NCBI GenBank assembly: GCA_964587655.1
Contig: CAZPMT010000181.1
Span: 1 to 8,703, forward strand
DNA from: CAZPMT01 sp964587655
GTDB taxonomy: Bacteria; Hydrogenedentota; Hydrogenedentia; Hydrogenedentales; SLHB01
DNA: 8,703 nt
Direction of reading: 5' to 3'
Shown in pieces: positions 1 to 5,674 of this stretch; the first letter of the stretch is position 1; each line of letters starts with the position of its first letter. Below the pieces are notes generated by a model that did no database searches, had not been told where the DNA came from, and saw only the letters and a list, made by a program, of their open reading frames with translations. The translations under genes were made by a program, and so were the position numbers.

Positions 1-151
1 TATCATCCTGCAATGCCTTGTCGAATATCTCGCCGTCGGGCAGACAGTCTAGCCCTTCCTCGCGAAGATGGATCGTGTCGTGCCCTTGCGCGCGCAGCCA
101 GTCAACCACGCGCATGCTCACCCCCATGTCGGCCAGGAATCGCATAGTCAT
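1..151 (-). CDS. DUF5615 PIN-like toxin, N-terminal part (runs off the window)
   Basis: About 50 residues are visible, reading inward from the left edge. The start MRFLADMGVS, the segment DWLRAQGHDTIHLREEGL and an acidic DGEIFDKAL stretch match the N-terminus of the DUF5615 family, PIN-fold putative nucleases that act as toxins and are often encoded next to a DUF433 partner. The Asp in MRFLAD is the usual first acidic active-site residue; the C-terminal acidic cluster lies outside the window. The first ATG (151-149) shares ATGA with the stop of the DUF433 gene, which implies translational coupling. A second ATG at 145-143 gives the more typical family start. Family assignment is by motif recognition; RNase activity is inferred from the fold. 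Confidence 0.85.
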   Translation of the reverse strand, partial: MTMRFLADMGVSMRVVDWLRAQGHDTIHLREEGLDCLPDGEIFDKALQDD

Positions 152-366
152 CGAGCGGAATGCACTTCCTCCTGGGTAAGCCATGCCGCATATTCGATGG
201 CCTGCTGGATATCTTCGCGTTCGAGATCAGGATACCCGTCCAGGATTTCCTCGAACGAGGCCCCGTGGGCAATCTGCCCAACGATCACCGATACCGGAAT
301 CCGCATGCCTCGGATGCACGCCCTTCCGCCCATGATGTGCTCGTCAAAAGTGATGCGATTGAACAT
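148..366 (-). CDS. DUF433 family antitoxin-type DNA-binding protein
   Basis: A 72-residue protein with the DUF433 signature: GGRACIRGMRIPV (residues 13-25), a helical segment IVGQIAHGASFEEILDGYP, then DLEREDIQQAIEYAA (47-61). The family adopts a small winged-helix or HTH fold and is typically paired with DUF5615/PIN toxins as the VapB-like antitoxin, so it probably neutralises the downstream product and represses the operon. GGAGG lies 6 bases before the ATG, supporting this start. The stop overlaps the toxin start as ATGA, and the gene start overlaps the end of the upstream Phd-like gene by 23 bases. The length is normal for the family and nothing looks broken. Confidence 0.92.
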   Translation of the reverse strand: MFNRITFDEHIMGGRACIRGMRIPVSVIVGQIAHGASFEEILDGYPDLEREDIQQAIEYAAWLTQEEVHSAR

Positions 367-625
367 GACGGACCTCCAATGCCGACTGATATTCTACTTC
401 TTCCTTTCGGGCCTCGTCGTAGGGGAGTGTTCCTTCGCTATGGGCTTTGGCTTCGGCCATGGCGGCAATGTCGAGGCGGTCCTCAAGCTCGCGCAAGAGG
501 CGGTACTCGCTCGCTGAGATGATTACGGCTGTATCATCAACGAGAATCGGATCTCCGCCCGCGGCTAGCTGATCCAGCGTCTCCGCAAGATGCTCGCTAA
601 GTTGCTTCTGAGTCACTTGGGTCAT
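344..625 (-). CDS. Phd/YefM-like antitoxin
   Basis: A 93-residue protein. Residues 1-50 fit the Phd/YefM DNA-binding fold: QKQLSEHLAETLDQLAAGGDPILV, then AVIISASEYRLLREL. These correspond to the helix, the strand pair and the 'S.eEY..L' segment of the family. Residues 51-75 form the charged, helical toxin-binding type of tail, ending YDEARKE. The last 18 or so residues (EVEYQSALEVRHVQSHHF) look non-conserved and partly overlap the next gene. The ATG at 625 is chosen because family similarity begins there, although the frame is open to 718; its Shine-Dalgarno is weak. A usual partner (RelE/YoeB or Doc) is absent. The next genes are DUF433 and DUF5615, so this may be an extra regulator or antitoxin of that pair. 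Confidence 0.8.
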   Translation of the reverse strand: MTQVTQKQLSEHLAETLDQLAAGGDPILVDDTAVIISASEYRLLRELEDRLDIAAMAEAKAHSEGTLPYDEARKEEVEYQSALEVRHVQSHHF

Positions 626-663
626 GAGTAGGCGCCTGTAATCAAGTAACACATCCTGTTCCG

Positions 664-692
664 ATTGTACCGTGAAGCGAAACGCGGGGCAA
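664..692 (-). promoter_or_regulatory. Sigma-70-like promoter of the toxin-antitoxin operon
   Basis: On the minus strand, TTGCCC (692-687) and TACAAT (669-664) are separated by 17 bases, close to the TTGACA/TATAAT consensus with ideal spacing. Transcription would start near 657, giving a leader of about 30 bases before the Phd-like ATG at 625. It is the only good match seen directly upstream of the operon. It is a prediction from sequence only. Confidence 0.55.
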
Positions 693-741
693 GTTGCCGA
701 CCAAGGCGCGAAGTGCAACGTACCGAGGCGCCGGAGTTGCG

Positions 742-796
742 GATTGTCGATTGGGGATTGGAGATTGGAGATTGCCGATTGGGAACTGGGATTGGG
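742..796. repeat. Heptameric tandem repeat, GATTGGR-like
   Basis: GATTG recurs every 7 bases at 742, 749, 756, 763, 770 and 777, then a one-step-shifted variant (GAACTG, 783) and a last GATTG at 790, about eight units in all. The consensus is roughly GATTGGR, or CCCAATC on the other strand. It resembles the short tandemly repeated repetitive (STRR) heptamers known from cyanobacteria and similar runs in other large GC-rich genomes. The heptamer frame makes spurious open frames rich in 'LEIGDWRL'-like peptides, so the open frames over it are not genes. Confidence 0.8.
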
Positions 797-1224
797 CTAT
801 TGTTGTATGTGGTAGTCGCCGGGGGCGAGAGGATCGCACACGCTTACACGGGGGAAAATGGCCCATCCGTGGCGGCGCGGGACGCGTGTAACGGGAAAGC
901 GCGCCCGATTGTATTATGCGTGGAACGGCTGCGGGGGCCGTAAGACAGCGCGGATACGTTTGGCGGCGAGAAGTTGTGTTTCCATCTCGAATCCGCGTCA
1001 CGGAATCACGAAATGCTTATCATAGCCGTATCGATGCTGATTTTCCGGTATGGACGGAGGATGTTCCTGTGAACCAGGAGGACCCAGCCGCCCCCGGACG
1101 CCGAAGGACCCGTCTTTGCCCACGTGCCCTTTCGCGCGACGGTGCGCAACCCAGGGCGCATCGTCAAACTTTCGCGCGCGGCGTAACCTTGTCGCGCGCA
1201 ATGAGCATCGAAACGGCGTTCATA

Positions 1225-1323
1225 CCTGTGGGGATCTCACCGGGACGGACTCAGCCCACCATCTAAGAAGAGTCCGTTCAACGACCCCAAGTGGGCTGCT
1301 TCGCCCTGTGAGATCCCCACAGG
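1225..1323. repeat. 99-bp element bounded by a perfect 16-bp inverted repeat
   Basis: CCTGTGGGGATCTCAC at 1225-1240 is the exact reverse complement of 1308-1323. Inside are two more complementary pairs: ACGGACT (1245-1251) with AGTCCGT (1271-1277), and CAGCCCAC (1252-1259) with GTGGGCTG (1291-1298). These inner pairs cross each other, so they either form a pseudoknot or are alternative folds inside the outer stem. No target-site duplication is visible at the borders and no open frame is convincing. It could be a MITE-like insertion, a structured RNA, or a DNA cruciform or recombination site. Confidence 0.75.
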
Positions 1324-1400
1324 CCCACCTCAATTCGGCCACGGGTAGAGCAACGCCGGGCCAACCCTCAACACCATGGAAATGACTTCTATCGGGAGTC

Positions 1401-2174
1401 TTACGCGGAGAAACGCCGGCGAGTGAAAATGCCCAACGCGCCAAGCCCGAGCAGGATCAGCGTCGAAGGCTCGGGAACGACCGGGTTGTACGAAAGGTCC
1501 ATCACATCGTTGCCGCAAACAAACGTCCAGTGAGCGGAAACTCCGTTGTCCATCAGAGAAGAATACTGGCTGTCTGTCAGATCGAGCGCAAGCTCGATGA
1601 CCCAATGCTGCCCGTCGTACTCGCCACCGTACGTGTTGTAAGCGAATCCCGCCGCCGCGCCTTGATCATCCGCCACGGCGCGATCAATCTGATAGGGGCC
1701 TTGATCCGTGAAGAGGAATAGCGGGTCCGTGTACCAAATGCCGGCGCCGCCCCATACATTGCCTGGGGACGCCCCCATGGTGGCCACCGCGGCATCCCAA
1801 GTGCCGTCCTGGCCGAAATCAAAGAACACGTCGCCCGGCAGGACATAATTATCGACGATGAACGGGCCTAATCCGGAAGCAATGGCCAGGTGCAACGTTT
1901 CCCCTTCCAGGTGCATGAACATCGCTTCGATGTCCGCCACCTGGCCGCCGTATCCGGGGCCCACATACCCGCCGCTTACATCGCCCAGCACCCAGTCTTC
2001 GGATGTCCACGCCACGTTGCTCAACCCTGGCGTCCAGTTGTTGTAGTCCTGCTGCGTTGGGGCTGCTATACCCCAATCGCTCAGGTTCCCATCCGCTGTC
2101 AAACCGAAGGCCGAGCTCGGCGCCACGACCAGAATCGCTGCCGCCAGCGCCAACTTACCTCTTAGGCTTACCAT
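1401..2174 (-). CDS. PEP-CTERM sorting-domain secreted protein
   Basis: A 257-residue exported protein. Residues 1-23 are a signal peptide (MVSLRGK, then a hydrophobic run ending APSSAFG). The body begins with DGNLSDWG, seen in many secreted CBM9/DOMON-like beta-sandwich proteins of PVC bacteria, and holds the Gly-rich GYVGPGYGGQ (69-78) and many Trp, Tyr and Asp residues. The C-terminus is a textbook PEP-CTERM signal: VPEPS (233-237), a hydrophobic helix, then TRRR. The known role of this tag is recognition and processing by exosortase at the inner membrane, usually for surface or exopolysaccharide-matrix proteins. The ATG at 2174 is preferred because the signal peptide starts there and GGGAG lies 9 bases upstream; the frame is open to 2291. 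No exosortase gene is in the window. The ligand is unknown. Confidence 0.9.
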   Translation of the reverse strand: MVSLRGKLALAAAILVVAPSSAFGLTADGNLSDWGIAAPTQQDYNNWTPGLSNVAWTSEDWVLGDVSGGYVGPGYGGQVADIEAMFMHLEGETLHLAIASGLGPFIVDNYVLPGDVFFDFGQDGTWDAAVATMGASPGNVWGGAGIWYTDPLFLFTDQGPYQIDRAVADDQGAAAGFAYNTYGGEYDGQHWVIELALDLTDSQYSSLMDNGVSAHWTFVCGNDVMDLSYNPVVPEPSTLILLGLGALGIFTRRRFSA

Positions 2175-2263
2175 TTCCCTGCGCTCCCTTGTCTTTGCCC
2201 GCGTCACTTGCAGACAAATTGGTTCAAATGCCACACCAGGGTGAGCTAGGTCCCACACCGAAG

Positions 2264-2280
2264 TTGCAAGAAGCATACCA
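2264..2280 (-). promoter_or_regulatory. Sigma-54-like -24/-12 promoter for the PEP-CTERM gene
   Basis: The minus strand reads TGGTATGCTTCTTGCAA from 2280 to 2264. Against the sigma-54 consensus TGGCACG-N4-TTGCA, the invariant GG and GC dinucleotides are present with exact spacing and only the two C positions of GGCAC are changed to T. Transcription would start near 2254, about 80 bases before the ATG. PEP-CTERM genes in several phyla are known to depend on sigma-54 and the PrsK/PrsR system, which makes the match more credible than chance alone. Confidence 0.5.
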
Positions 2281-2487
2281 CGGAAACGCACCTGGAAAAA
2301 ATGTCAAAACCGGCTAAAACCCCCTCAGGAGGCCTCATTATTGCACCGACCTGCAATACTCGATCACAACCGAAAACAATTCTTATTCACAAGTGATAAC
2401 TTTGTGCCGCCATCAACCGAAGCCGACAAGAAGCAAGCGCTACGGAAGTAATCAGGTTTTCGGGTTGGCCTGATGCAATCTTACGTC

Positions 2488-2554
2488 GTGGCGCAGACTG
2501 TCAGTCTGCGAATTTTCATTGCGTACTTTTCGCAGGCTGGACAGCCCGCGCCAC
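2488..2554. repeat. REP-like double palindrome
   Basis: The outer ends GTGGCGC (2488-2494) and GCGCCAC (2548-2554) are inverted copies. Inside are two related palindromes of the form CGCAGRCTG...CAGYCYGCG. The first (2492-2510) is perfect with 9 bp arms around a single T. The second (2531-2550) is imperfect. They are separated by 20 AT-rich bases. Elements of the type 'GTGGCGCAGACT...AGTCTGCG' are familiar as dispersed intergenic repeats in planctomycete-like genomes; only one copy is in this window. Confidence 0.7.
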
Positions 2555-2716
2555 AAGCGTGAAGGGCAGTGGAAGTTTCATCATACGCGACTCGCCACAT
2601 TGGGTACTCGACGGCGCACTCCCGGACGACTGCGGCTTCGGCCTCCGGCGGTCTCGCAGAGTTTCGTGTCGCCACTCTCGCGCGATGTTCCGGCCGCGCG
2701 ATACCTGAGCGCTTTT

Positions 2717-2740
2717 CCGGAGGTAGACGCCTCCGGCGTC
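2717..2740. repeat. Short palindromic hairpin(s)
   Basis: CCGGAGG (2717-2723) pairs with CCTCCGG (2730-2736) over a 6-base loop. An overlapping alternative pairs GACGCC (2726-2731) with GGCGTC (2735-2740). There is no T-tract, so it is more like a REP-type palindrome than a terminator. Confidence 0.5.
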
Positions 2741-2812
2741 CTATACAACACCTGGTTCAAACATATCGAGGGTGCGTAGCGAAGGCCCGCAGTGTGAGCA
2801 AAGCCAAGTGGA

Positions 2813-2841
2813 ATCCACCGTGCAATGTACACTCGGTGGAT
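2813..2841. repeat. 8-bp perfect inverted repeat
   Basis: ATCCACCG (2813-2820) and CGGTGGAT (2834-2841) are exact reverse complements around 13 bases. This could be a hairpin or a dimeric regulator site. It lies about 150 bases upstream of the lipoprotein promoter. Confidence 0.45.
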
Positions 2842-2909
2842 AGAACTCCTGCTCGAAAGTGCGCGTGGCCCCGGATGACGATGACCGCGGCCTTGCCAAC
2901 ACGCTGCCG

Positions 2910-2959
2910 CTCCGGAAAGCGGCATCCTGAAAGCGGGAGCAGGCTTCCGCACTCCGGAG
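2910..2959. repeat. Long imperfect hairpin upstream of the lipoprotein promoter
   Basis: 2910-2922 (CTCCGGAAAGCGG) pairs with 2947-2959 at 11 of 13 positions. Within its loop, CCTG (2926-2929) can pair with CAGG (2940-2943), extending the stem after a symmetric internal loop. It ends about 33 bases before the -35 box at 2993. No T-run follows. Confidence 0.5.
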
Positions 2960-2992
2960 GCTCCTCTCACGCTTCACCGATTCAGCGGGGGC

Positions 2993-3022
2993 TTGACGAA
3001 GTTGTATCGAATGCGCTATATT
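2993..3022 (+). promoter_or_regulatory. Sigma-70-like promoter of the envelope-gene cluster
   Basis: TTGACG (2993-2998) and TATATT (3017-3022) are spaced by 18 bases, five of six consensus bases in the -35 box and a good -10 box. The transcript would start near 3029, only a few bases before the ATG at 3032, so the mRNA would be nearly leaderless unless another promoter is used or translation begins at the ATG at 3047. Confidence 0.55.
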
Positions 3023-3031
3023 CGAGGTACG

Positions 3032-4093
3032 ATGTTTATTAGACTGATGTGGGGATGTATTGCGGGTGTGCTGGCCTGCGGTTGTTCCGCGCCTTCCGGG
3101 GAGAAGGTTTACCGGGGCAAGGATGCGCTGGCGTTTCTCGACACATTCGTCGCGGAACACAAGCGGATACTCGATTCGTTGCGCGACAAACCATACCGGC
3201 TGGAGTGGAGCCGCACCACCGACGATCTCACGGGGCACAGCGCCAAACGAGTCCAGAGCCGCGAAGAGTTCTTGGAAGTGCATGCCGGCGACGACCTCTA
3301 TATCAAAACGAAACAAGATAAGGAATTCACTGGCAAGAAACGCGACGCCAACATAGCCGAGCATGTAGAAGCCTTCCATTTGGCCACCAAGGAGTTCATC
3401 TACGTCTATAACCTTTTGGAAGGCCGGCCCTGTCCGGTGAACCGGTTCTTTCGGACAGAAAAGAGCTATGAGGATAGGATGCATTCCCAGTTGCGGTGGC
3501 GGGACATAGGCTTTGGAGACGTGTTTTCGTCTCTTGAAGAGCGGCGCTCGCTGCTCGAGGGTGATTCCTCGTGGACGATGGATGTGCTGGAGGAGGCGCC
3601 TTCCCCGCCAAGGACCTTACCCTTATACCACCTTCGGTTCTATGAGAGTGGCCGAAAGCGCCCGGACCTCACAGTCACGGTCGATCCGGAACGTAACTAC
3701 ATGGTGACTCATTCGCGCCAATTGGGCCCAAGGGGTGATGTGACAGACATCGAGATACTCTTGCGGCGGTGCAAGACGCTTCCGAATGAGCCCTGGTTCC
3801 CGGCGGGCTGGCGAAGCACCGAGTACGGCCGGGCGACGCAAGAGGGCCAGCCCGGCCCGGTTGTACACACGAGCGTGGCGGACATTCCCACCTTCGAGTT
3901 CGACATCGATCTGCCGAAGGACTATTTCTCAGTCAAGCTTTTCAATATACCCGATGGCAACAAGGCTAACCGCGAACTTGGTGCCGGACGCTTCGAGCGG
4001 TTGGCGTATTTCAAGGGTGACTTTCTGCCGGAGGATGTCGTCAAACAGTTAATGAACGTGGCCAACAATGAAACTAAAGAAGGAGGAGAATAG
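3032..4093 (+). CDS. Predicted lipoprotein of unknown function
   Basis: A 353-residue protein. The N-terminus MFIRLMWGCIAGVLAC has a short hydrophobic stretch and a lipobox-like VLAC ending at Cys16 (a second Cys follows at 18), so the mature protein is probably lipid-anchored in the envelope. The mature part is hydrophilic. A helical N-terminal region (about 28-55, AFLDTFVAEHKRILDSL) is followed by beta-rich segments such as YHLRFYESG, DLTVTVDPERNYMVTHSRQLG, and near the end FDIDLPKDYFSVKLFNIPDG. The pattern recalls LolA/LolB-like beta-barrel lipoprotein-sorting proteins of planctomycetes, but I cannot assign a family. The ATG at 3032 is chosen because the signal sequence and a GAGG (3024-3027) fit it; the frame is open back to TTG at 2993, inside the promoter. 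It is the first gene of the rightward cluster, and only 2 bases separate its stop from the next start. Confidence 0.8.
   Translation: MFIRLMWGCIAGVLACGCSAPSGEKVYRGKDALAFLDTFVAEHKRILDSLRDKPYRLEWSRTTDDLTGHSAKRVQSREEFLEVHAGDDLYIKTKQDKEFTGKKRDANIAEHVEAFHLATKEFIYVYNLLEGRPCPVNRFFRTEKSYEDRMHSQLRWRDIGFGDVFSSLEERRSLLEGDSSWTMDVLEEAPSPPRTLPLYHLRFYESGRKRPDLTVTVDPERNYMVTHSRQLGPRGDVTDIEILLRRCKTLPNEPWFPAGWRSTEYGRATQEGQPGPVVHTSVADIPTFEFDIDLPKDYFSVKLFNIPDGNKANRELGAGRFERLAYFKGDFLPEDVVKQLMNVANNETKEGGE
4081..4086 (+). promoter_or_regulatory. Strong Shine-Dalgarno inside the upstream gene
   Basis: AGGAGG, a perfect anti-16S match, lies in the last codons of the lipoprotein gene, 9 bases before the ATG at 4096. 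It fixes that start and couples the two genes. The small Cys-rich protein is probably translated at a higher rate than the lipoprotein. Confidence 0.8.
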
Positions 4094-4095
4094 TT

Positions 4096-4500
4096 ATGAA
4101 GCTGAAGCGTCGAACGATTGCGGTATTGCTGTGCGTAGGGATGGTTATGACATCCGGGTTTGCCCCGCAGTCCGAGGCATGTTACGCTTTCTACAATGAC
4201 TGCACATGCGCCGTGTCTGCGGAAACGTGCGAATCTTTCTGCGATGGCTCTGCTGTCTGTTTGCATGAGTATCGTGTTTCTGACCTACAGCCCGTTACAT
4301 GTTGCCCGCCAAGCACCTCAGGATATTCGAGCTGTTGGGCGACTGCAGATCGAGAACTGTGTTATACAAAGCATAGATGCACGACGAATTACCAAGTTCA
4401 CTGCGGGGCGACGATGACCAAGCACAGGTGCAAGGAGAATACGACCAAAGATGACGAGTACCAATACGGCGCGGTCCTGGCAGTCTCGGGCAATTGCTAA
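4096..4500 (+). CDS. Small secreted cysteine-rich protein, unknown family
   Basis: A 134-residue protein. MKLKRRTIAVLLCVGMVMTSG is a classic signal peptide, and SEA (26-28) is a good signal peptidase I site. The predicted mature chain of about 106 residues then carries 14 cysteines: 29, 36, 38, 45, 49, 55, 69, 70, 80, 89, 95, 103, 112 and the very last residue 134. The even count is consistent with up to seven disulfides in the periplasm or outside. Motifs are CTC (36-38), CC (69-70) and a repeated TKHRC (91-95, 108-112). No CxxCH haem motif and no zinc-ribbon spacing is seen, and I recognise no family. The stop-to-start gap to the lipoprotein is 2 bases; 131 bases without a terminator separate it from the DUF1573 gene. 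Possible roles, all inferred: a structural envelope or matrix component, or a redox or metal-binding partner. Confidence 0.85.
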   Translation: MKLKRRTIAVLLCVGMVMTSGFAPQSEACYAFYNDCTCAVSAETCESFCDGSAVCLHEYRVSDLQPVTCCPPSTSGYSSCWATADRELCYTKHRCTTNYQVHCGATMTKHRCKENTTKDDEYQYGAVLAVSGNC

Positions 4501-4631
4501 GGGCTCTGTGTCCCGTCTGTATCTCGGAGCAGGGGTACGCGTGTAAAGTCTGATCGGAGGGGGGCGGTGGCGTTGTCGCTCCGGTTTGCAGCAGGGAAGT
4601 GCATTCAGATTCCAGCAGGGAGATATCCGTC

Positions 4632-5633
4632 ATGCGGGTCATTCTATCTGTCATATGTTTATCGGCAGCCGCCATGGTGGCAGCGGGAGAAGAGCAGCGG
4701 GTACGTTTGCCGGCAGAGTCTCAGGGTGACGCCTCAACTACGCTGGTGCATGATTTCGGGCGGGTGCGGCAGGGGGCTCAGTTGAGCTACACTTTCACGG
4801 TGGACAATAAGCAAGAGACCCCGTTGCGGATTATGAAAGCGCTGGCCACGTGCGGCTGTACGGTTGCAGAGTTAGAGGAAGGCGTCCTAATTCCGCCTGG
4901 CCAGTCGCTGGAAGTCCCCGTCAAAGTGGACATGCGGAACAAGAGCGGGGACGTTGTCCAGCGGGTGATTCTGGAAACCGATCCCGAGCCGGAATCAGTG
5001 AAATTGGTGCTCAAAGGACAGGTTCAGGACGAGTACCCGGCGCTTATCGATTTTGGCGCGGTGCTGAAAGACGCGTGTCCGAGCCAACGCTTTACGTTGT
5101 CGCCCTGGCCGGGCCAGCCGCCGATCAAGTGCTTGCAGGTCCGCGTCGACCCGGCCATCGTTCACGTGGAAACAATCCCGTCCGCGGACGCGCCTGGCAA
5201 AGTGGATGTGGTGGTGTCGCTGGCGCCGCTGGCGCCCGGTACGAATGTTGACGAGACGGTGCGTTTGTTGACCAACGATGCCGAGATTCCGGACAAGACG
5301 GTGCGCGTAGTTGCCCAGATACGCCCACTGCTGGAGATTTCGGAATCCCGCGTGGTCTTTGGAGCGGTTACGCCGGGGGCGGAAGCGGCTAAGACCGTGG
5401 AATTGACCGCACCCTACGGCGATACGCTCTCGTCCGTGGGGTTGGAATGGGCGCAGAAGGAGGCACTGCGCGTGATTCAACGGCCTTTGGACGGCGTCGG
5501 GCGGCTTGCGTTGGATCTGACGCTAAAACTGGAGCCAACGACGCCACTCGGATTGTGGAAAGACACGTTGCTTATCACCGCCGGCCCGAATCAGGGCGCA
5601 GTTGATCTTTTTGCCGTCGTCCAGGCACACTAA
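4632..5633 (+). CDS. DUF1573 protein with three Ig-like units
   Basis: A 333-residue exported protein. Residues 1-19 are a signal peptide (MRVILSVICLSAAAMVAAG). Residues about 36-130 are a DUF1573 domain: VHDFGRVRQG, TFTVDN, then the hallmark ATCGCT (Cys74, Cys76) and IPPGQSLEVPVKVD. Two more units of similar layout follow without the cysteine pair, beginning ALIDFGAVLKD (about 137) and RVVFGAVTPG (about 240); each has the 'FG.V..G' strand typical of DUF1573 and ASH/HYDIN Ig-like domains. The family is widespread in Bacteroidota and PVC bacteria and its biochemical function is not established. The ATG at 4632 is preferred because the signal peptide starts there and AGGGAG lies 9 bases upstream; the frame opens earlier at 4599. 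The gap to the next gene is about 40 bases, so co-transcription is likely. Confidence 0.9.
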   Translation: MRVILSVICLSAAAMVAAGEEQRVRLPAESQGDASTTLVHDFGRVRQGAQLSYTFTVDNKQETPLRIMKALATCGCTVAELEEGVLIPPGQSLEVPVKVDMRNKSGDVVQRVILETDPEPESVKLVLKGQVQDEYPALIDFGAVLKDACPSQRFTLSPWPGQPPIKCLQVRVDPAIVHVETIPSADAPGKVDVVVSLAPLAPGTNVDETVRLLTNDAEIPDKTVRVVAQIRPLLEISESRVVFGAVTPGAEAAKTVELTAPYGDTLSSVGLEWAQKEALRVIQRPLDGVGRLALDLTLKLEPTTPLGLWKDTLLITAGPNQGAVDLFAVVQAH

Positions 5634-5674
5634 TACAAGCGCATTAACGTGTGTTCCCTTCGGGAGGCGCCATG

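Larger units (their letters stand above)
693..1400. other. Intergenic region without a recognisable gene
   Basis: About 700 bases between the promoter of the left operon and the 3' end of the PEP-CTERM gene. Open frames here (for example 916-1266 and 998-1201) give Arg/Pro-rich, low-complexity translations without family motifs or convincing ribosome binding sites. The supported contents are the heptamer repeat (742-796) and the large inverted repeat (1225-1323). TCGCGCG is also repeated three times between about 1130 and 1200. The minus-strand operon and the minus-strand PEP-CTERM gene face the same way, so this region is downstream of the latter. I see no GC-stem/U-tract terminator. Confidence 0.6.
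2281..2992. other. Hairpin-rich intergenic region
   Basis: About 700 bases between the divergent PEP-CTERM and lipoprotein genes. No open frame here has family motifs; the long frames at 2569-3042 (plus) and 2741-3484 (minus) translate to Arg/Ser/Pro-rich sequence, and the latter is mainly a shadow of the lipoprotein gene. The contents are an AT-richer stretch at about 2340-2410 (possible upstream activator region for the sigma-54-like promoter), a double-palindrome repeat at 2488-2554, and hairpins at 2717-2740, 2813-2841 and 2910-2959. Confidence 0.6.

Noticed and set aside
68..522. Plus-strand open frames of 120-149 codons over the left operon
   Set aside because: They lie antisense to the Phd, DUF433 and DUF5615 genes, which have clear family motifs and ribosome binding sites; the plus-strand translations have none.
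742..796. CRISPR array
   Set aside because: The period is 7 bases with no spacer-sized unique segments; it is a simple heptamer repeat.
998..1266. Short open frames in the first intergenic region
   Set aside because: Basic, low-complexity translations, no Shine-Dalgarno, no family motif.
1225..1323. Integron attC site or intrinsic terminator
   Set aside because: The arms lack the attC core motifs and no T-run follows either strand of the stem.
2993..3031. Upstream TTG start for the lipoprotein
   Set aside because: The 13 extra codons precede the signal sequence and coincide with the -35 and -10 boxes.
2741..3484. A 247-codon minus-strand open frame
   Set aside because: It overlaps the lipoprotein gene antisense, gives Arg/Ser/Pro-rich sequence without motifs, and has no supportable start signal.
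5651..5674. Upstream GTG start for the ten-repeat protein
   Set aside because: It has no ribosome binding site, whereas GGGAGG lies directly before the ATG pair at 5672/5675.
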